Shown here piece by piece: positions 45,269-55,169 of a DNA stretch of 64,000 nucleotides. The position numbers were made by a program, and so were the translations under genes. The notes below the pieces were generated by a model. That model was not told the origin of the DNA. It made no database searches and saw nothing but the letters and a program-made list of their open reading frames with translations. Position 1 is the stretch's first letter. Every line of letters begins with the position of its first letter. The stretch comes from Xylophilus sp. GW821-FHT01B05 (lineage in GTDB: Bacteria > Pseudomonadota > Gammaproteobacteria > Burkholderiales > Burkholderiaceae_C), in NCBI GenBank assembly GCA_038961845.1, contig CP152408.1, positions 4,340,001-4,404,000 on the forward strand. Reading direction: 5' to 3'.

Positions 45269-46714
45269 ATGCAGAAATTCGACGAGATGTACAGCACTCT
45301 GCCAGCCGAATCCGGCAAGGTGCGTGACCACTACCGCACTTACGGCCAGTGGCTACAGGGGCAGGCGCTGGACGCCATGCGGGTCCGGCGAGAAGAGGCG
45401 GAAATGATCTTCCGCCGCGTGGGCATCACCTTCGCCGTCTACGGCGCCAAGGACGAGAACGGCTCGGGCACCGAGCGCCTGATCCCGTTCGACCTGATCC
45501 CGCGCATCATCCCCGCGCATGAGTGGGCGACGATGGAAAAAGGCCTGGTCCAGCGCGTGACCGCGCTCAACCGCTTTCTGCACGACGTCTACCACGACCA
45601 GGAAATCCTCCGCGCCGGCGTGATCCCGCCCGAGCAGATCCTGCAGAACGCGCAGTTCCGCCCCGAGATGATGGGCGTGGACGTACCCAACCACATCTAC
45701 TCGCACATCGCCGGCATCGACATCGTGCGCGCCCCCGACGCCCAGGGCAACGGCGAGTACTACGTGCTCGAAGACAACCTGCGCGTGCCCAGCGGCGTCA
45801 GCTACATGCTGGAAAACCGCAAGATGATGATGCGGCTGTTTCCCGACCTGTTCAGCCAGCACCGCGTGGCGCCGGTGGCGCATTACCCTGACCTGCTGCT
45901 GGAAACCCTGCGCGCCTCCGCGCCGCCGGCCACGGCCGAGCCGACCGTGGTGGTGCTCACGCCCGGCATGTACAACAGCGCCTACTTCGAGCACGCCTTC
46001 CTGGCCCAGCAAATGGGCGTGGAACTGGTCGAAGGCCAGGACCTGGTGGTCAAGGACGACTTCGTCTGGATGCGCACCACGCGCGGCCTGAAGCGCGTGG
46101 ACGTGATCTACCGCCGCGTCGACGACGACTTCCTCGACCCGCTCGCGTTCCGCCCCACCTCCACGCTGGGCGCGGCCGGGCTGGTGCAGGCCTACCGCGC
46201 GGGCAACGTGGCGATCTGCAATGCCATCGGCACCGGTGTGGCCGACGACAAGTCGATCTACCCCTACGTGCCCAAGATGATCGAGTTCTACCTGGGCGAG
46301 AAGCCGATCCTGAAGAACGTGCCCACGCGCGTCTGCCGCGACCCTGAGGACCTGGCCTACGTGCTGGCCAACCTGAAGGACCTGGTGGTGAAGGAGGTGC
46401 ACGGCGCCGGCGGCTACGGCATGCTGGTGGGCCCGGCCTCGACCCAGGCCGAGATCGAGGACTTCCGCCGCGCGCTGATCGCCAAGCCCGACGGCTACAT
46501 CGCCCAGCCCACGCTGAGCCTGTCGAGCTGCCCGACCTTCGTCGAAAGCGGCATCGCGCCGCGCCACATCGACCTGCGGCCCTTCGTGCTGTCCGGCAAG
46601 GAGGTGCAGATGGCACCCGGCGGCCTGACGCGCGTGGCGCTCAAGGATGGCTCGCTGGTCGTCAACTCCTCGCAAGGCGGCGGCACCAAAGACACCTGGA
46701 TTCTCGAAGTTTGA
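45269..46714 (+). CDS. Circularly permuted type 2 ATP-grasp protein (stand-alone)
   Basis: A 481-residue ATP-grasp ligase-like protein. It begins MQKFDEMYSTLPAESGKVRD. LIPRIIPAHEWATMEKGLVQ, EYYVLEDNLRVPSGVSYMLE, LTPGMYNSAYFEHAFLAQQM and RRVDDDFLDPLAFRPTSTLG are the family landmarks. The nucleotide loop is VVKEVHGAGGYGMLVGP, and APGGLTRVALKDGSLVVNSS lies near the C-terminus. The predicted activity is ATP-dependent carboxylate-amine ligation on an unknown peptide or metabolite. AGGAGA lies 11 bp before the ATG. The alpha-E gene follows after 19 bp, giving the split form of the fusion encoded at 36492. Confidence 0.92.
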   Translation: MQKFDEMYSTLPAESGKVRDHYRTYGQWLQGQALDAMRVRREEAEMIFRRVGITFAVYGAKDENGSGTERLIPFDLIPRIIPAHEWATMEKGLVQRVTALNRFLHDVYHDQEILRAGVIPPEQILQNAQFRPEMMGVDVPNHIYSHIAGIDIVRAPDAQGNGEYYVLEDNLRVPSGVSYMLENRKMMMRLFPDLFSQHRVAPVAHYPDLLLETLRASAPPATAEPTVVVLTPGMYNSAYFEHAFLAQQMGVELVEGQDLVVKDDFVWMRTTRGLKRVDVIYRRVDDDFLDPLAFRPTSTLGAAGLVQAYRAGNVAICNAIGTGVADDKSIYPYVPKMIEFYLGEKPILKNVPTRVCRDPEDLAYVLANLKDLVVKEVHGAGGYGMLVGPASTQAEIEDFRRALIAKPDGYIAQPTLSLSSCPTFVESGIAPRHIDLRPFVLSGKEVQMAPGGLTRVALKDGSLVVNSSQGGGTKDTWILEV

Positions 46715-46733
46715 AGAAGAAGAGGACACCGAC

Positions 46734-47693
46734 ATGCTGAGCCGCACCGCTGACCACCTCTTCTGGATGTCCCGCTATACAGAACGCGCCGAGAACACGG
46801 CGCGGATGTTGGACGTCAATTACCAGACCGCGCTATTGCCCCAGTCCGCCGAAGCCGCGCAGATCGGCTGGCAAGGCCTTTTGACCATCAGCGAACTGCT
46901 GCCCGCCTACACCGCGCTGCACGGCAGCATCACGGCGCGCGAGGTGATGGAGTTCATGGTGAAGGACGAGGGCAACCCCTCCTCCATCGTCTCCTGCCTG
47001 AAGGCCGCGCGCGAGAACGCGCGGGCGGTGCGCGGCACGCTCACCACCGAGGCCTGGGAGACGCAGAACCAGACCTGGATCGAGGTCAACCGCATGCTGC
47101 GCGCGGGCGAGTTCGAGCGCGACCCAGGGCAGTTCTTTGAGTGGGTGAAGTTCCGCTCGCACCTGTCGCGCGGTGTGACGGTGGGCACCATGCTGATGGA
47201 CGAGGCGCTGCACTTCATGCGCATAGGCACCTTTCTGGAGCGCGCCGACAACACCGCGCGGCTGGTGGACACCAAGTTCCACGCCATCCAGAACGACTTC
47301 TATGGCACGGCCAGCGAGCGCGATCAAGAGTTCGACTTCTACCACTGGAGCGCCATCCTGCGCAGCGTCTCGGGCTTCGAGATCTACCGCCGCGTCTACC
47401 GCGACGTGATCCGCCCCGAGCGCGTGGCCGACCTGCTGATCCTGCGCGCCGACATGCCACGCTCGCTGCACTCCAGCCTGAACGAGGTGGTGACCAATCT
47501 CTCCTACGTGGTCAACGACCCGGGCAGCGCCAGCCAGCGCAAGGCCGGCAAGCTGCGCGCAGACCTGCAGTTTGGCCAAATCGACGAGATCCTGGCGACC
47601 GGCCTGCACGCCTTCCTGACGCAGTTCCTGGACCGCGTGAACGAACTGGGCGCGCACATCAGCCGCGAATTCCTGCTGCCAGCCACCACGTAG
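46734..47693 (+). CDS. Alpha-E domain protein (stand-alone)
   Basis: A 319-residue, all-helical alpha-E protein. It starts [20 protein letters not shown] and keeps [54 protein letters not shown] and [18 protein letters not shown]. The E-rich helices give the domain its name. Its biochemical role is unknown; it always accompanies the permuted ATP-grasp protein and may be its adaptor or a second catalytic part. GAAGAAGAGGA precedes the ATG. It is downstream of the ATP-grasp gene in a two-gene unit. No transglutaminase gene is attached to this copy. Confidence 0.92.
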   Translation: MLSRTADHLFWMSRYTERAENTARMLDVNYQTALLPQSAEAAQIGWQGLLTISELLPAYTALHGSITAREVMEFMVKDEGNPSSIVSCLKAARENARAVRGTLTTEAWETQNQTWIEVNRMLRAGEFERDPGQFFEWVKFRSHLSRGVTVGTMLMDEALHFMRIGTFLERADNTARLVDTKFHAIQNDFYGTASERDQEFDFYHWSAILRSVSGFEIYRRVYRDVIRPERVADLLILRADMPRSLHSSLNEVVTNLSYVVNDPGSASQRKAGKLRADLQFGQIDEILATGLHAFLTQFLDRVNELGAHISREFLLPATT

Positions 47694-47707
47694 TCCTGCG
47701 GCCCCAG

Positions 47708-47737
47708 GGGCCTGCAAGGGCCTGCAAGGGCCCGCAA
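47708..47737 (+). repeat. Three tandem copies of GGGCCTGCAA
   Basis: Two exact 10-bp units and a third with one change (GGGCCCGCAA) in the 74-bp gap between the alpha-E stop and the start of the GGDEF/EAL gene. Confidence 0.85.
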
Positions 47738-47767
47738 CGGCATCGCCGCCGCGCGAGGAGCACCGAG

Positions 47768-50700
47768 ATTTCGACTTCCGTTTCCGGCATACGCGCGCCC
47801 CACGGCGCCACCCTGCCCCTGCACCACCGGCTGACACGCTGGCTGCGGCGGCTGTCGGTCGGGCGCAAGCTGATGCTGATCTACCTGCTCGATTTGAGCG
47901 CGGTGATCTTCGTCTCGGGCATCCTGATCCACGAGAAGTTCCTGTCGATCGACTTCACGCGCAAGGAGAGCGTGGGCAGCGTCTACAGCGCGGCGGTGCG
48001 CGACATGCTGCTGATGCCCTTCCTGCCCGCCAAGCTGCCGTCGGCCAGCGCCGACGCGGCGGCGCACCAATTAGAGGCATTGCGCGAACAGCATGACGCG
48101 CTGCTGCGCTCAGGCGAGGCCAGCCAGGCCTTCATGCAGGCCTGGGAGCAGGTGCGGCAGGACATGCGCGAGCGCCCCGATGCATTGCACGCGGCCACGC
48201 TGCGCACCATGGTGCGCAAGGCGCGCGAACTGCTGACCACCGTCGGCAACCAGTCCAACCTGATCCTCGACCCCGACCTCGACAGCTACTACGCGATGTC
48301 GCTGGTGGTGCTGCGCTTTCCCGAACTGCTGGAGGTGATGAACGACACCATGCACGCGCTGGAAGGCACCGGCCCGCGCGCGCTGCAGCGCGGCGAGCGG
48401 CGGGCCGAGCTGCTGATCCTGGCCGGCCGCATCGACGCCGCCAGCCTGGGCATACGCTCGGACTACCTGCAGGCCTTTGCCGCCGGCTCGCCCGCGTTGC
48501 GCGCGGCGCTGGAGCCCGGGCAGCGCGGCATGGAGCAATCACTGGCGGCCTTCCTGGCCATCGTGCAGCGCCTGGCCGACGGCCAGGCCAGCAGCGACAG
48601 CATCGCCCAACTGCAGACCGCGCATGCCCAGACCCTGCGTGAACTCGACCGCGCCTGGGAGCGCGCGGCGCTGGAGCTGGACCAGATGCTGGCGGCCCGG
48701 GTCGATGCGCTATTCACCCGCATGTGGCTGCACCTGGGCACGGCCTTGCTGTTGCTGGGCTGCATCCTCACGCTGGTCTACGCCGTGGCGCAGCAGATCG
48801 CGCGGCCGCTGCGGCACCTGGCGCGGGTGGCCGACGACGTGCGCCGCAGCGGCGACTACCAGCGGCGCGCGGTCTGGCACAGCCGCGACGAGATCGGCCT
48901 GCTGGTCACCGCCTTCAACGACATGCTGGCCCAGCTTGGCCGCGAGCGCGAAAGCCAGCAGGAGCTGGCCTCGCGCGAGCGCGCGGCACGCGCGCAGCAA
49001 GAGATCGTCGAGGCCATTCCCATCCCCATGGTGGTCACCTCCATCCCGCGCCACGAGGTGCTGCACGCCAACGCGCCGGCCGCGCCCTGGCTGGACGGCC
49101 AGGCCAGCGACCCGTGGGCCCGCAGCCTGGAGCCCGGCGTGCGGGCGCGCTTCTTCCAGCAACTGGCCGACCGTGGCGCGGTCGATGAGTTCGAGGTGCA
49201 GTGGCGCGGCCCGGCGGAGACATCCTGGGCCGTGCTGTCGGCGCGGCGCCTGCAGTTCCAGGGGCGGGATGCGATCCTCACCGCCTTCGCGCCGATCAAT
49301 GTGCAAAAGCAGATGGAGCGCCGCCTTGAGCTGTGGGCCAAGGTGTTCGAGGCCTCGTCCGAGAGCATCGTCATCATGGACGAGCGCCAGCACATCCTCA
49401 GCGTCAACAACGCCTTCTGCCGCAGCACCTCTTACGACGCCTACGAGGCGGTGGGCCTGGACTTCTCCACCCTGCTGGACGAGCAGGTGCACGGTCCGCT
49501 GGCACCGCGCATTGCCGACGCCGTCGCCGAGCGCGGCGCCTGGCAGGGTGAGGTGGCGTTTCGCCGCATGGGCAGCAACAGCTACCCGGCCTGGCTCATG
49601 GTGTCTGCCGTGCGCGAATCCAGCCGGCATGGCGCCATATCGCACTACATCGGCATCTCGGTGGACATCACCGAGCGCAAACGCACCGAGGCGCGCGTGC
49701 GCTTCCTGGCCGAGCACGACGTGCTGACCGAGCTGCCCAACCGCGCGCTGTGCGTGGCGCGCCTGGGCGAGGCGCTGGCCGCGGCCCAGCAAAACGGCGA
49801 CCGCATCGCGGTGCTGTTCATCGACCTGGACCGCTTCAAGTCGATCAACGACACGCTGGGCCACCACGTGGGCGATGCGCTGCTGCGCTCGGTCGCGGGC
49901 CGGCTCACCCAGGCCGTGCGCGACCAGGACACGGTCAGCCGCCTGGGCGGCGATGAGTTTGTGGTGGTGCTGCGCGGCGTGCGTGATGCCGATGAGGTGC
50001 GCAGCATCGTCCTGCAGCGGCTGATCCCGCTGATCCGCGCGCCGCACGACGGCCAGGGGCACGAGCTGCGCATTTCCTGCAGCATCGGCATTGCCGTCTA
50101 CCCCGAGGACGGCGCCGACCTGGATGAGCTGATGCGCCGTGCCGACGCCGCCATGTACGAGGCCAAGGCCGCCGGCCGTGACCAGTTCCGCTTCTTCTCA
50201 TCCACGCTGGACCAGCTCGCACGTGAGCGCCGCACGCTGGAGCAGCACCTGCGCCAGGCCATAGCGCACGGCGAGCTGCACATGCACTACCAGCCGCGCA
50301 TCGACGCCCACAGCCTGCGCGTGGTGGGCACCGAGGCGCTGATGCGCTGGCGCCACCCGGAGCTGGGCGACGTGCCGCCAGGCACCTTCATCCCGATCGC
50401 CGAAGAGACCGGCCTGATCCGCGCACTTGGCCTCTGGGGCCTGCGCCAGGCCTGTGCGCAATTGCTGCGCTGGCAGCAAGCCTGCGGGCCCGACGCCGCG
50501 GCGCTGGCCATGTCGGTCAACCTGTCGACCGCGCAGCTGGGCGACCCGGAGGTGCTGGAGTTCTTGCGCGGCTTCATTGCCGACAGCGGCATCGACCCGC
50601 GCCTGCTGGAGCTGGAGATCACCGAGACCCAGCTCATGGAAAACGCCGGCGCCGCAGGCGAAGGCCTGGCCGCGCTGCATGCGCTGGGCGTGCGCTTTTC

Positions 50701-51043
50701 CATCGACGACTTCGGCACCGGCTATTCCAGCCTGACCTACCTGAAGCGCTTCCCGATCGACAAGCTCAAGATCGACCGCTCCTTTGTGCAGGGCCTGCTG
50801 GCCAACGCCACCGACCTGGCCATCGTGCGCACCATCATCGGCCTGGGCCACAACCTGGGCCTGGGCGTGGTGGCCGAGGGCGTGGAGACACCCGAGGTGG
50901 CGCAGCAGCTCAAGCAGATGGGCTGCGACGAGCTGCAGGGCTACTACTTTGCGCGGCCCATGCCCGGGGACGCGCTGCCCGCCTGGCTGGCCACGCGCGT
51001 GCTGACGCAGGAGCGGGCCAGCACTTTTGCCAGCGAACGGTAG
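47768..51043 (+). CDS. GGDEF/EAL cyclic di-GMP protein with membrane sensor, HAMP and PAS domains
   Basis: About 1091 residues. A first membrane segment ([20 protein letters not shown]) is followed by a helical periplasmic sensor, a second segment near residue 320 ([20 protein letters not shown]), HAMP and two PAS-like domains. The GGDEF domain has an intact RLGGDEF motif near 726. The EAL domain has TEALMRW near 855, plus [19 protein letters not shown] and [10 protein letters not shown]. Both catalytic motifs look intact, so it may make and degrade c-di-GMP. The only well-placed start is an ATT 7 bp after GAGGAG; no ATG, GTG or TTG is available until ATG 47873, which has no ribosome site and would cut into the conserved N-terminus. 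Confidence 0.87.
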   Translation: MSTSVSGIRAPHGATLPLHHRLTRWLRRLSVGRKLMLIYLLDLSAVIFVSGILIHEKFLSIDFTRKESVGSVYSAAVRDMLLMPFLPAKLPSASADAAAHQLEALREQHDALLRSGEASQAFMQAWEQVRQDMRERPDALHAATLRTMVRKARELLTTVGNQSNLILDPDLDSYYAMSLVVLRFPELLEVMNDTMHALEGTGPRALQRGERRAELLILAGRIDAASLGIRSDYLQAFAAGSPALRAALEPGQRGMEQSLAAFLAIVQRLADGQASSDSIAQLQTAHAQTLRELDRAWERAALELDQMLAARVDALFTRMWLHLGTALLLLGCILTLVYAVAQQIARPLRHLARVADDVRRSGDYQRRAVWHSRDEIGLLVTAFNDMLAQLGRERESQQELASRERAARAQQEIVEAIPIPMVVTSIPRHEVLHANAPAAPWLDGQASDPWARSLEPGVRARFFQQLADRGAVDEFEVQWRGPAETSWAVLSARRLQFQGRDAILTAFAPINVQKQMERRLELWAKVFEASSESIVIMDERQHILSVNNAFCRSTSYDAYEAVGLDFSTLLDEQVHGPLAPRIADAVAERGAWQGEVAFRRMGSNSYPAWLMVSAVRESSRHGAISHYIGISVDITERKRTEARVRFLAEHDVLTELPNRALCVARLGEALAAAQQNGDRIAVLFIDLDRFKSINDTLGHHVGDALLRSVAGRLTQAVRDQDTVSRLGGDEFVVVLRGVRDADEVRSIVLQRLIPLIRAPHDGQGHELRISCSIGIAVYPEDGADLDELMRRADAAMYEAKAAGRDQFRFFSSTLDQLARERRTLEQHLRQAIAHGELHMHYQPRIDAHSLRVVGTEALMRWRHPELGDVPPGTFIPIAEETGLIRALGLWGLRQACAQLLRWQQACGPDAAALAMSVNLSTAQLGDPEVLEFLRGFIADSGIDPRLLELEITETQLMENAGAAGEGLAALHALGVRFSIDDFGTGYSSLTYLKRFPIDKLKIDRSFVQGLLANATDLAIVRTIIGLGHNLGLGVVAEGVETPEVAQQLKQMGCDELQGYYFARPMPGDALPAWLATRVLTQERASTFASER

Positions 51044-51107
51044 TTTCAAGCAAAAAGTGCCTCTAGCCCAGGCTGCACCTGGGCTATTAGCTACAAATAC
51101 AATAGCA
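51044..51107. terminator. Repeat family B, copy 5: hairpin between convergent genes
   Basis: TAGCCCAGG-CTGCA-CCTGGGCTA, a perfect 9-bp stem at 51064-51086, within the repeat that fills the gap between the GGDEF/EAL and chemoreceptor stops. It could end transcription from both sides, though the flanking T-runs are short. Confidence 0.65.
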
Positions 51108-52697
51108 TTACGCAGGCAGCAGCAAAGGGGATGCGCCAGATTCGGCAGCGCCCGCCTCCAGCCGGAACATGCCCACCGCGCCAGCCAGTTGCCGCGCCTG
51201 CTCACGCAGGCTGTGCGCGGCGGCAGCGCTCTCTTCCACCAGCGCGGCGTTGCGCTGGGTCATGCGGTCGAGCATGCCGACGGCACCATTCACCTGCGCA
51301 ATGCCCACGCTCTGTTCGCTGGTCGAAGCGGTGATCTCGCCGGCCATGGCGGTCACGCGCTGCACCGAGCGCAGGATGTCGTCCATGGTGCCGCCCGCCG
51401 TGCCCGCCAGCTTCGCCCCCGAGGCCGATTGCCGCACCGAGGCACCGATCAGCGCCTTGATCTCGCTGGCCGCCTTGGCGCTGCGCTGCGCCAGGTTGCG
51501 CACCTCGCCCGCCACCACGGCAAAGCCACGGCCCTGCGCACCGGCGCGGGCCGCCTCCACCGCGGCGTTGAGCGCCAGCAGATTGGTCTGGAAGGCAATG
51601 CCGTCGATCTCGCCGGTGATGTCCGCGATGCGGCGGCTGCCGGCATCGATCTCGGACATGGTGCGCACCACCTCTTGCACCAGCGCGCCGCCCTGCTGCG
51701 CGATGTCTGACGCGGCCGTGGCCAGGGCGCTGGCCTGCTGCGCGCTGCCCGCCGTCTGCTCGACCGTGCCGGTGAGCTGCTCCATCGCCGAAGCGGTCTG
51801 CTGCAGGCTGCTGGAGGCCTGCTCGGTGCGCTGCGACAAATCCTGGTTGCCGGCAGCGATCTGGGCGCTGGCCACGGCGATGCTGTCGGTGCTTTGCCGT
51901 ACTTGGCGCACCATGCCGGCCAGCGAGGCGTTCATGCCCTGCAGCGAGCGCAGCAGCGCGCCAAACTCGTCCTCGCGCTGCACCTCCAGCACGGTGCTCA
52001 GGTCGCCCGCGGCGATGCGCGCGGCCAGCGCATTGGCTTCGGCCAGCGGGCGCAGGATGCTGCGGATCAGAGCGGCAGCCGCCAGCGCCAGGCCCAGCAG
52101 CATCAGCAAAGCCCCGCCGGCCAGCATGCGCGCGGCGGTAGTGCGCTCATCCGCCAAAAACTGCTGCAGTTGGGCGGTGGCCTGCTCCTGCATGGCGACA
52201 AAGTCGCGCAAGCCCTTCAAATACACGGCCACGGCCGGCTGGTACTGGCCGCGAAACAGCTCCAGTGCCTTGTTCTGCTGGCCGGTGTCCTTGAACTTGT
52301 CGGCGCTGGCGCGCAGCTCGGCCACCTTGCGCTGGCCGTCTGCGATGCGCGCCATCTGCGCCTGGTCTTCCTGCGGCAGGCCCATCTGCTCCAGTTGCCC
52401 ACGCACCTGGGCGATCTGCGCATCAGTGGCCGCCACTGCATCCTTGAAGGCCTCGCCGATCTCGGGCTCGCTGCTGAGGATGGTGGCCTCGGCGCGCGCC
52501 GCGTTGGCCTCGGTCAGCCCCAGCCAACGGCTGGCCGCCTGGATGCGCCCGATGCGCTCGGCCAGCGCCGCCGCGCCGCGTGCCTGCACCTGCGGCGCAT
52601 GCAAAGTGGTGAAGGCCACCAACGCCAACTGGAGCACCACGATGCAGGCAACGGCAAGCCACAGCTTGGTGGACAGGCGCAGGGACAGAAGTCGCAT
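51108..52697 (-). CDS. Methyl-accepting chemotaxis protein
   Basis: A 529-residue chemoreceptor. An N-terminal membrane segment ([20 protein letters not shown]) precedes a four-helix periplasmic sensor of about 150 residues and a second segment ([20 protein letters not shown]). HAMP follows ([18 protein letters not shown]), then the signalling coiled coil. The hairpin tip reads [20 protein letters not shown] and [20 protein letters not shown], the CheA/CheW-binding site. Methylation-site helices flank it on either side. No CheR-binding pentapeptide is seen at the C-terminus (ASPLLLPA). It signals to the flagellar motor that FlhDC controls. The ligand is unknown; the 4HB-type sensor would suit small acids or amino acids. 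Confidence 0.93.
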   Translation of the reverse strand: MRLLSLRLSTKLWLAVACIVVLQLALVAFTTLHAPQVQARGAAALAERIGRIQAASRWLGLTEANAARAEATILSSEPEIGEAFKDAVAATDAQIAQVRGQLEQMGLPQEDQAQMARIADGQRKVAELRASADKFKDTGQQNKALELFRGQYQPAVAVYLKGLRDFVAMQEQATAQLQQFLADERTTAARMLAGGALLMLLGLALAAAALIRSILRPLAEANALAARIAAGDLSTVLEVQREDEFGALLRSLQGMNASLAGMVRQVRQSTDSIAVASAQIAAGNQDLSQRTEQASSSLQQTASAMEQLTGTVEQTAGSAQQASALATAASDIAQQGGALVQEVVRTMSEIDAGSRRIADITGEIDGIAFQTNLLALNAAVEAARAGAQGRGFAVVAGEVRNLAQRSAKAASEIKALIGASVRQSASGAKLAGTAGGTMDDILRSVQRVTAMAGEITASTSEQSVGIAQVNGAVGMLDRMTQRNAALVEESAAAAHSLREQARQLAGAVGMFRLEAGAAESGASPLLLPA

Positions 52698-52888
52698 GGG
52701 GGATCGGTTACGAAAAGTACAACACCCCCGAAGTCTTGCCGTTGCACAAGACAGTTGTGTGAAACACCACAGCCACACATCTCGCCGCGCATGCCGGCGC
52801 ACCCCTCGGTAAAATCCACGCCGACGCAGTCTGCGTCCGGGCGGCCCCAAAGCCCCTGACAACAACAACTTTCTTACTTCATCACATC

Positions 52889-53320
52889 ATGGCAACTGCA
52901 AAGAAGACCGTCAAAACCGTAAAAGCACCCGTCGCAAAGAAGGCCGTCAAGGCCGCCGCCCCCGCTGCCAAGCCCGTCGCGGCCAAGGCCCCTGCCGCCA
53001 GCCCCAAGCCCGTGAAGGACAGCTTCACCAAGGCCGGCCTGATCACGCACCTGGCTGAGCAAGCCGCTGTTGAGCCGAAGTCCGTCAAGGCCGTGCTCGC
53101 CGCACTGGAAGCCACCATCCTCGGCGCAGTCCACAAGAAGGGCGCACGTGAATTCACGCTGCCCGGCCTGCTGAAGATCGGCGTGCAACAAATCCCCGCC
53201 AAGAAGAAGCGCATCGGCAAGGACCCGTTCACCGGCGTTGAGCGCGAATTCGCAGCCAAGCCCGCCACCGTGCGCATCAAGGCCCGCGCCCTGAAGAAGC
53301 TCAAGGACGCAGCGCTGTAA
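52889..53320 (+). CDS. HU-family DNA-binding protein with basic alanine/lysine-rich N-terminus
   Basis: A 143-residue protein in two parts. Residues 1-45 are a low-complexity tail of Lys, Ala, Pro and Val (AKKTVKTVKAPVAKKAVKAA), like histone H1 or PAKKA repeats. Residues 45-143 are an HU-like fold: SFTKAGLITHLAEQAAV, ALEATILGAVHKKGAREFTL, PGLLKIG and the DNA-arm part KRIGKDPFTGVEREFAAKPA. It differs from classical HU, which has about 90 residues and no tail. It probably binds and compacts DNA. It has its own promoter region of 190 bp, with TAAAAT at 52810-52815 as a possible -10 box, and a double-hairpin terminator. Confidence 0.88.
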   Translation: MATAKKTVKTVKAPVAKKAVKAAAPAAKPVAAKAPAASPKPVKDSFTKAGLITHLAEQAAVEPKSVKAVLAALEATILGAVHKKGAREFTLPGLLKIGVQQIPAKKKRIGKDPFTGVEREFAAKPATVRIKARALKKLKDAAL

Positions 53321-53336
53321 ATAGCGCCCCCAAGCT

Positions 53337-53401
53337 GCGATGGCGCCACGCCATCGCGGCTGGCGAGAAAGTGCCGGGCCTGCCCAAATGCGCAGCCCGG
53401 C
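53337..53401 (+). terminator. Double hairpin after the HU-like gene
   Basis: First stem GCGATGGCG-CCA-CGCCATCGC (53337-53357, perfect 9 bp). Second stem GCCGGGC/GCCCGGC (53373-53401), followed by AAGTTTTCT. It lies between the HU-like stop and the convergent aldolase stop. Confidence 0.75.
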
Positions 53402-53408
53402 AAGTTTT

Positions 53409-54473
53409 CTATCTCGCGACTCTGCGGAAAATCTCTTCCGCCCGCTCAATGTCCGCATCCGCGATATGCCGGTGCATGACACAACGCAACAGGCCGCTGC
53501 CCCACGGGCGCACACGCAGGCCCTGCGCATCCAATGCCTCTACCCACTGATGGCTGCTGCGACCAGTGGCAGATACGTCGACCTGGACGATGTTGGTCTG
53601 GGGTAGCGACGCGCGCACCGGCAGGCCGGCGGCGTTGAGCTGGTCGCTGAACCGGCGCGCACGCGCATGGTCTTCGCCAAGACGCCCGTGCATATGGCGC
53701 ACCGCCTCCAGCCCGGCTGCGGCCATGATGCCCGCCTGGCGCTGGGTGCCACCGATCATGCGGCGCAGGCCGCGCGCCTTGTCGATCACGGCACGGGCAC
53801 CGGCCAGCACCGCGCCCACCGGCGCGCTCAGCCCCTTGGACAGGCAGACCGACACCGTGTCCGCAAAACACGCAACGTCCAACGGCGCCACGCCCAATGC
53901 GGTGGCCGCATTGAACATGCGCGCCCCATCCAGATGTACCGGAATGCCCCGGCGCTGCGCGATCTCCTGGACGCCGCGCATGTGCTCCAGCGGCAGCACG
54001 GCACCGCCCGCGTTGTTGTGCGAGCTTTCGATGGCAATCAGGGCCGTCTTCAGCTTGTGGCTGCCGCCCTGCACGGCATCCTCCAGCCGGGCCAGGTCCA
54101 TCGCGCCGGCCTGCCCGGGCACCGGCAGGTAGAACAGGCCGGTGAAGGTGGCGGCTCCGCGCTCGGAGGTGTACATGTGCGCAGTGGCCTCCAGCACCAC
54201 CTGCTCATTGCGCCCGCCCTGCGCCAGCACTGCCAGCAGGTTGGCCATGGTGCAGCTGGGCACGAACAGGCCGGCCTGCTTGCCGAGCTGGCTGGCGACG
54301 GTTTCTTCCAGCTCGCGCACGGTCGGGTCGCCATCCAGCCCGTCATCGCCGATCGGTGCCTCCAGCATGCGCTGGTACATCTCGGGCGTGGGACGGGTGA
54401 CGGTGTCGCTACGCAGATCGATGGGAAACATGTGCGCGAACGGGTCCTTCGCGGGCTTGAAATCGGGGTTCAT
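53409..54473 (-). CDS. ltaE: Threonine aldolase family (low-specificity, PLP-dependent)
   Basis: A 354-residue fold-type I PLP enzyme that splits threonine or other beta-hydroxy amino acids into glycine and an aldehyde. FPIDLRSDTVTRPTPEM, IGDDGLDGDPTVRELEE and VPSCTMANLLAVLAQGG are classical. HLDGARMFNAATALGV carries the PLP-nitrogen aspartate and VSVCLSKGLSAPVGAVL holds the Schiff-base lysine. The ATG at 54473 is used; a TTG at 54482 is possible. It is the last gene of the operon with a glutamate-type ABC importer, starting 5 bp after the permease stop, so it probably acts on the imported amino acid. Confidence 0.92.
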   Translation of the reverse strand: MNPDFKPAKDPFAHMFPIDLRSDTVTRPTPEMYQRMLEAPIGDDGLDGDPTVRELEETVASQLGKQAGLFVPSCTMANLLAVLAQGGRNEQVVLEATAHMYTSERGAATFTGLFYLPVPGQAGAMDLARLEDAVQGGSHKLKTALIAIESSHNNAGGAVLPLEHMRGVQEIAQRRGIPVHLDGARMFNAATALGVAPLDVACFADTVSVCLSKGLSAPVGAVLAGARAVIDKARGLRRMIGGTQRQAGIMAAAGLEAVRHMHGRLGEDHARARRFSDQLNAAGLPVRASLPQTNIVQVDVSATGRSSHQWVEALDAQGLRVRPWGSGLLRCVMHRHIADADIERAEEIFRRVAR

Positions 54474-54478
54474 GGGAA

Positions 54479-55168
54479 TCAATGCTGGTAGCGGTTGCGC
54501 CGGGCCAAGAATGCCGTGCCGCGCGAGGCCGCAAAGCAGATCACGAGGTAGACCAGCGCGACGAAGATGTACATCTCGACCAGCCGGCCGTCGCGCTGGC
54601 CGATCTTCGAGGCCGCGCCCAGAAAATCCGTGAGCGACAGCACATAGACCAGCGAGGTGTCCTGGAACAGCAGCACGATGCGGGTCAGGATGGCCGGCGT
54701 CATGTTGCGAAAGGCCTGCGGCAGCACCACGCCGACCATGACCTGCGCCGGCCGCATGCCCAGCGCCATGGCAGCAGCCGCCTGGCCGCGCGATACGGAC
54801 TGGATGCCGGCACGCACGATCTCGCAGAAGTAGGCCGACTCAAACAGCGTGAAGGTGATCACCGCCGACTTGAACGCGCCCACCTGCACCGGGCTGGACT
54901 GCCCCAGCACCCAGGCGCCCATATAGGGCATCAAAAAGTAGAACCAGAAGATCACCAGCAGCAGCGGCACCGAACGCATCACGTTGACATACACCGCGGC
55001 CGGCCAGGCCAGCAGCTTCAGCGGCGACAGGCGCAGCATTGCCAGCACGGTGCCCAGCGCAATGCCCATCACGGCCGCCAGCGCGGTCAGCGTCAGGGTA
55101 AAGCTCAGCCCGGTCTGCAGCAGGTAAGGCAGGGCCGAGACGATGGCGCTCAGGTCGAAATGGCCCAT
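54479..55168 (-). CDS. Polar amino acid ABC transporter permease (GltK-like)
   Basis: A 229-residue inner-membrane permease with several hydrophobic segments. The family segment VYVNVMRSVPLLLVIFWFYF and the EAA-type loop QAAAAMALGMRPAQVMVGVV and LPQAFRN are present. It starts 1 bp after the stop of the other permease gene. The ATG at 55168 was chosen to begin at the conserved MGHFDLSAI. No ATPase gene accompanies the two permeases, so a subunit encoded elsewhere must drive them. Confidence 0.92.
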   Translation of the reverse strand: MGHFDLSAIVSALPYLLQTGLSFTLTLTALAAVMGIALGTVLAMLRLSPLKLLAWPAAVYVNVMRSVPLLLVIFWFYFLMPYMGAWVLGQSSPVQVGAFKSAVITFTLFESAYFCEIVRAGIQSVSRGQAAAAMALGMRPAQVMVGVVLPQAFRNMTPAILTRIVLLFQDTSLVYVLSLTDFLGAASKIGQRDGRLVEMYIFVALVYLVICFAASRGTAFLARRNRYQH

Positions 55169-55169
55169 G

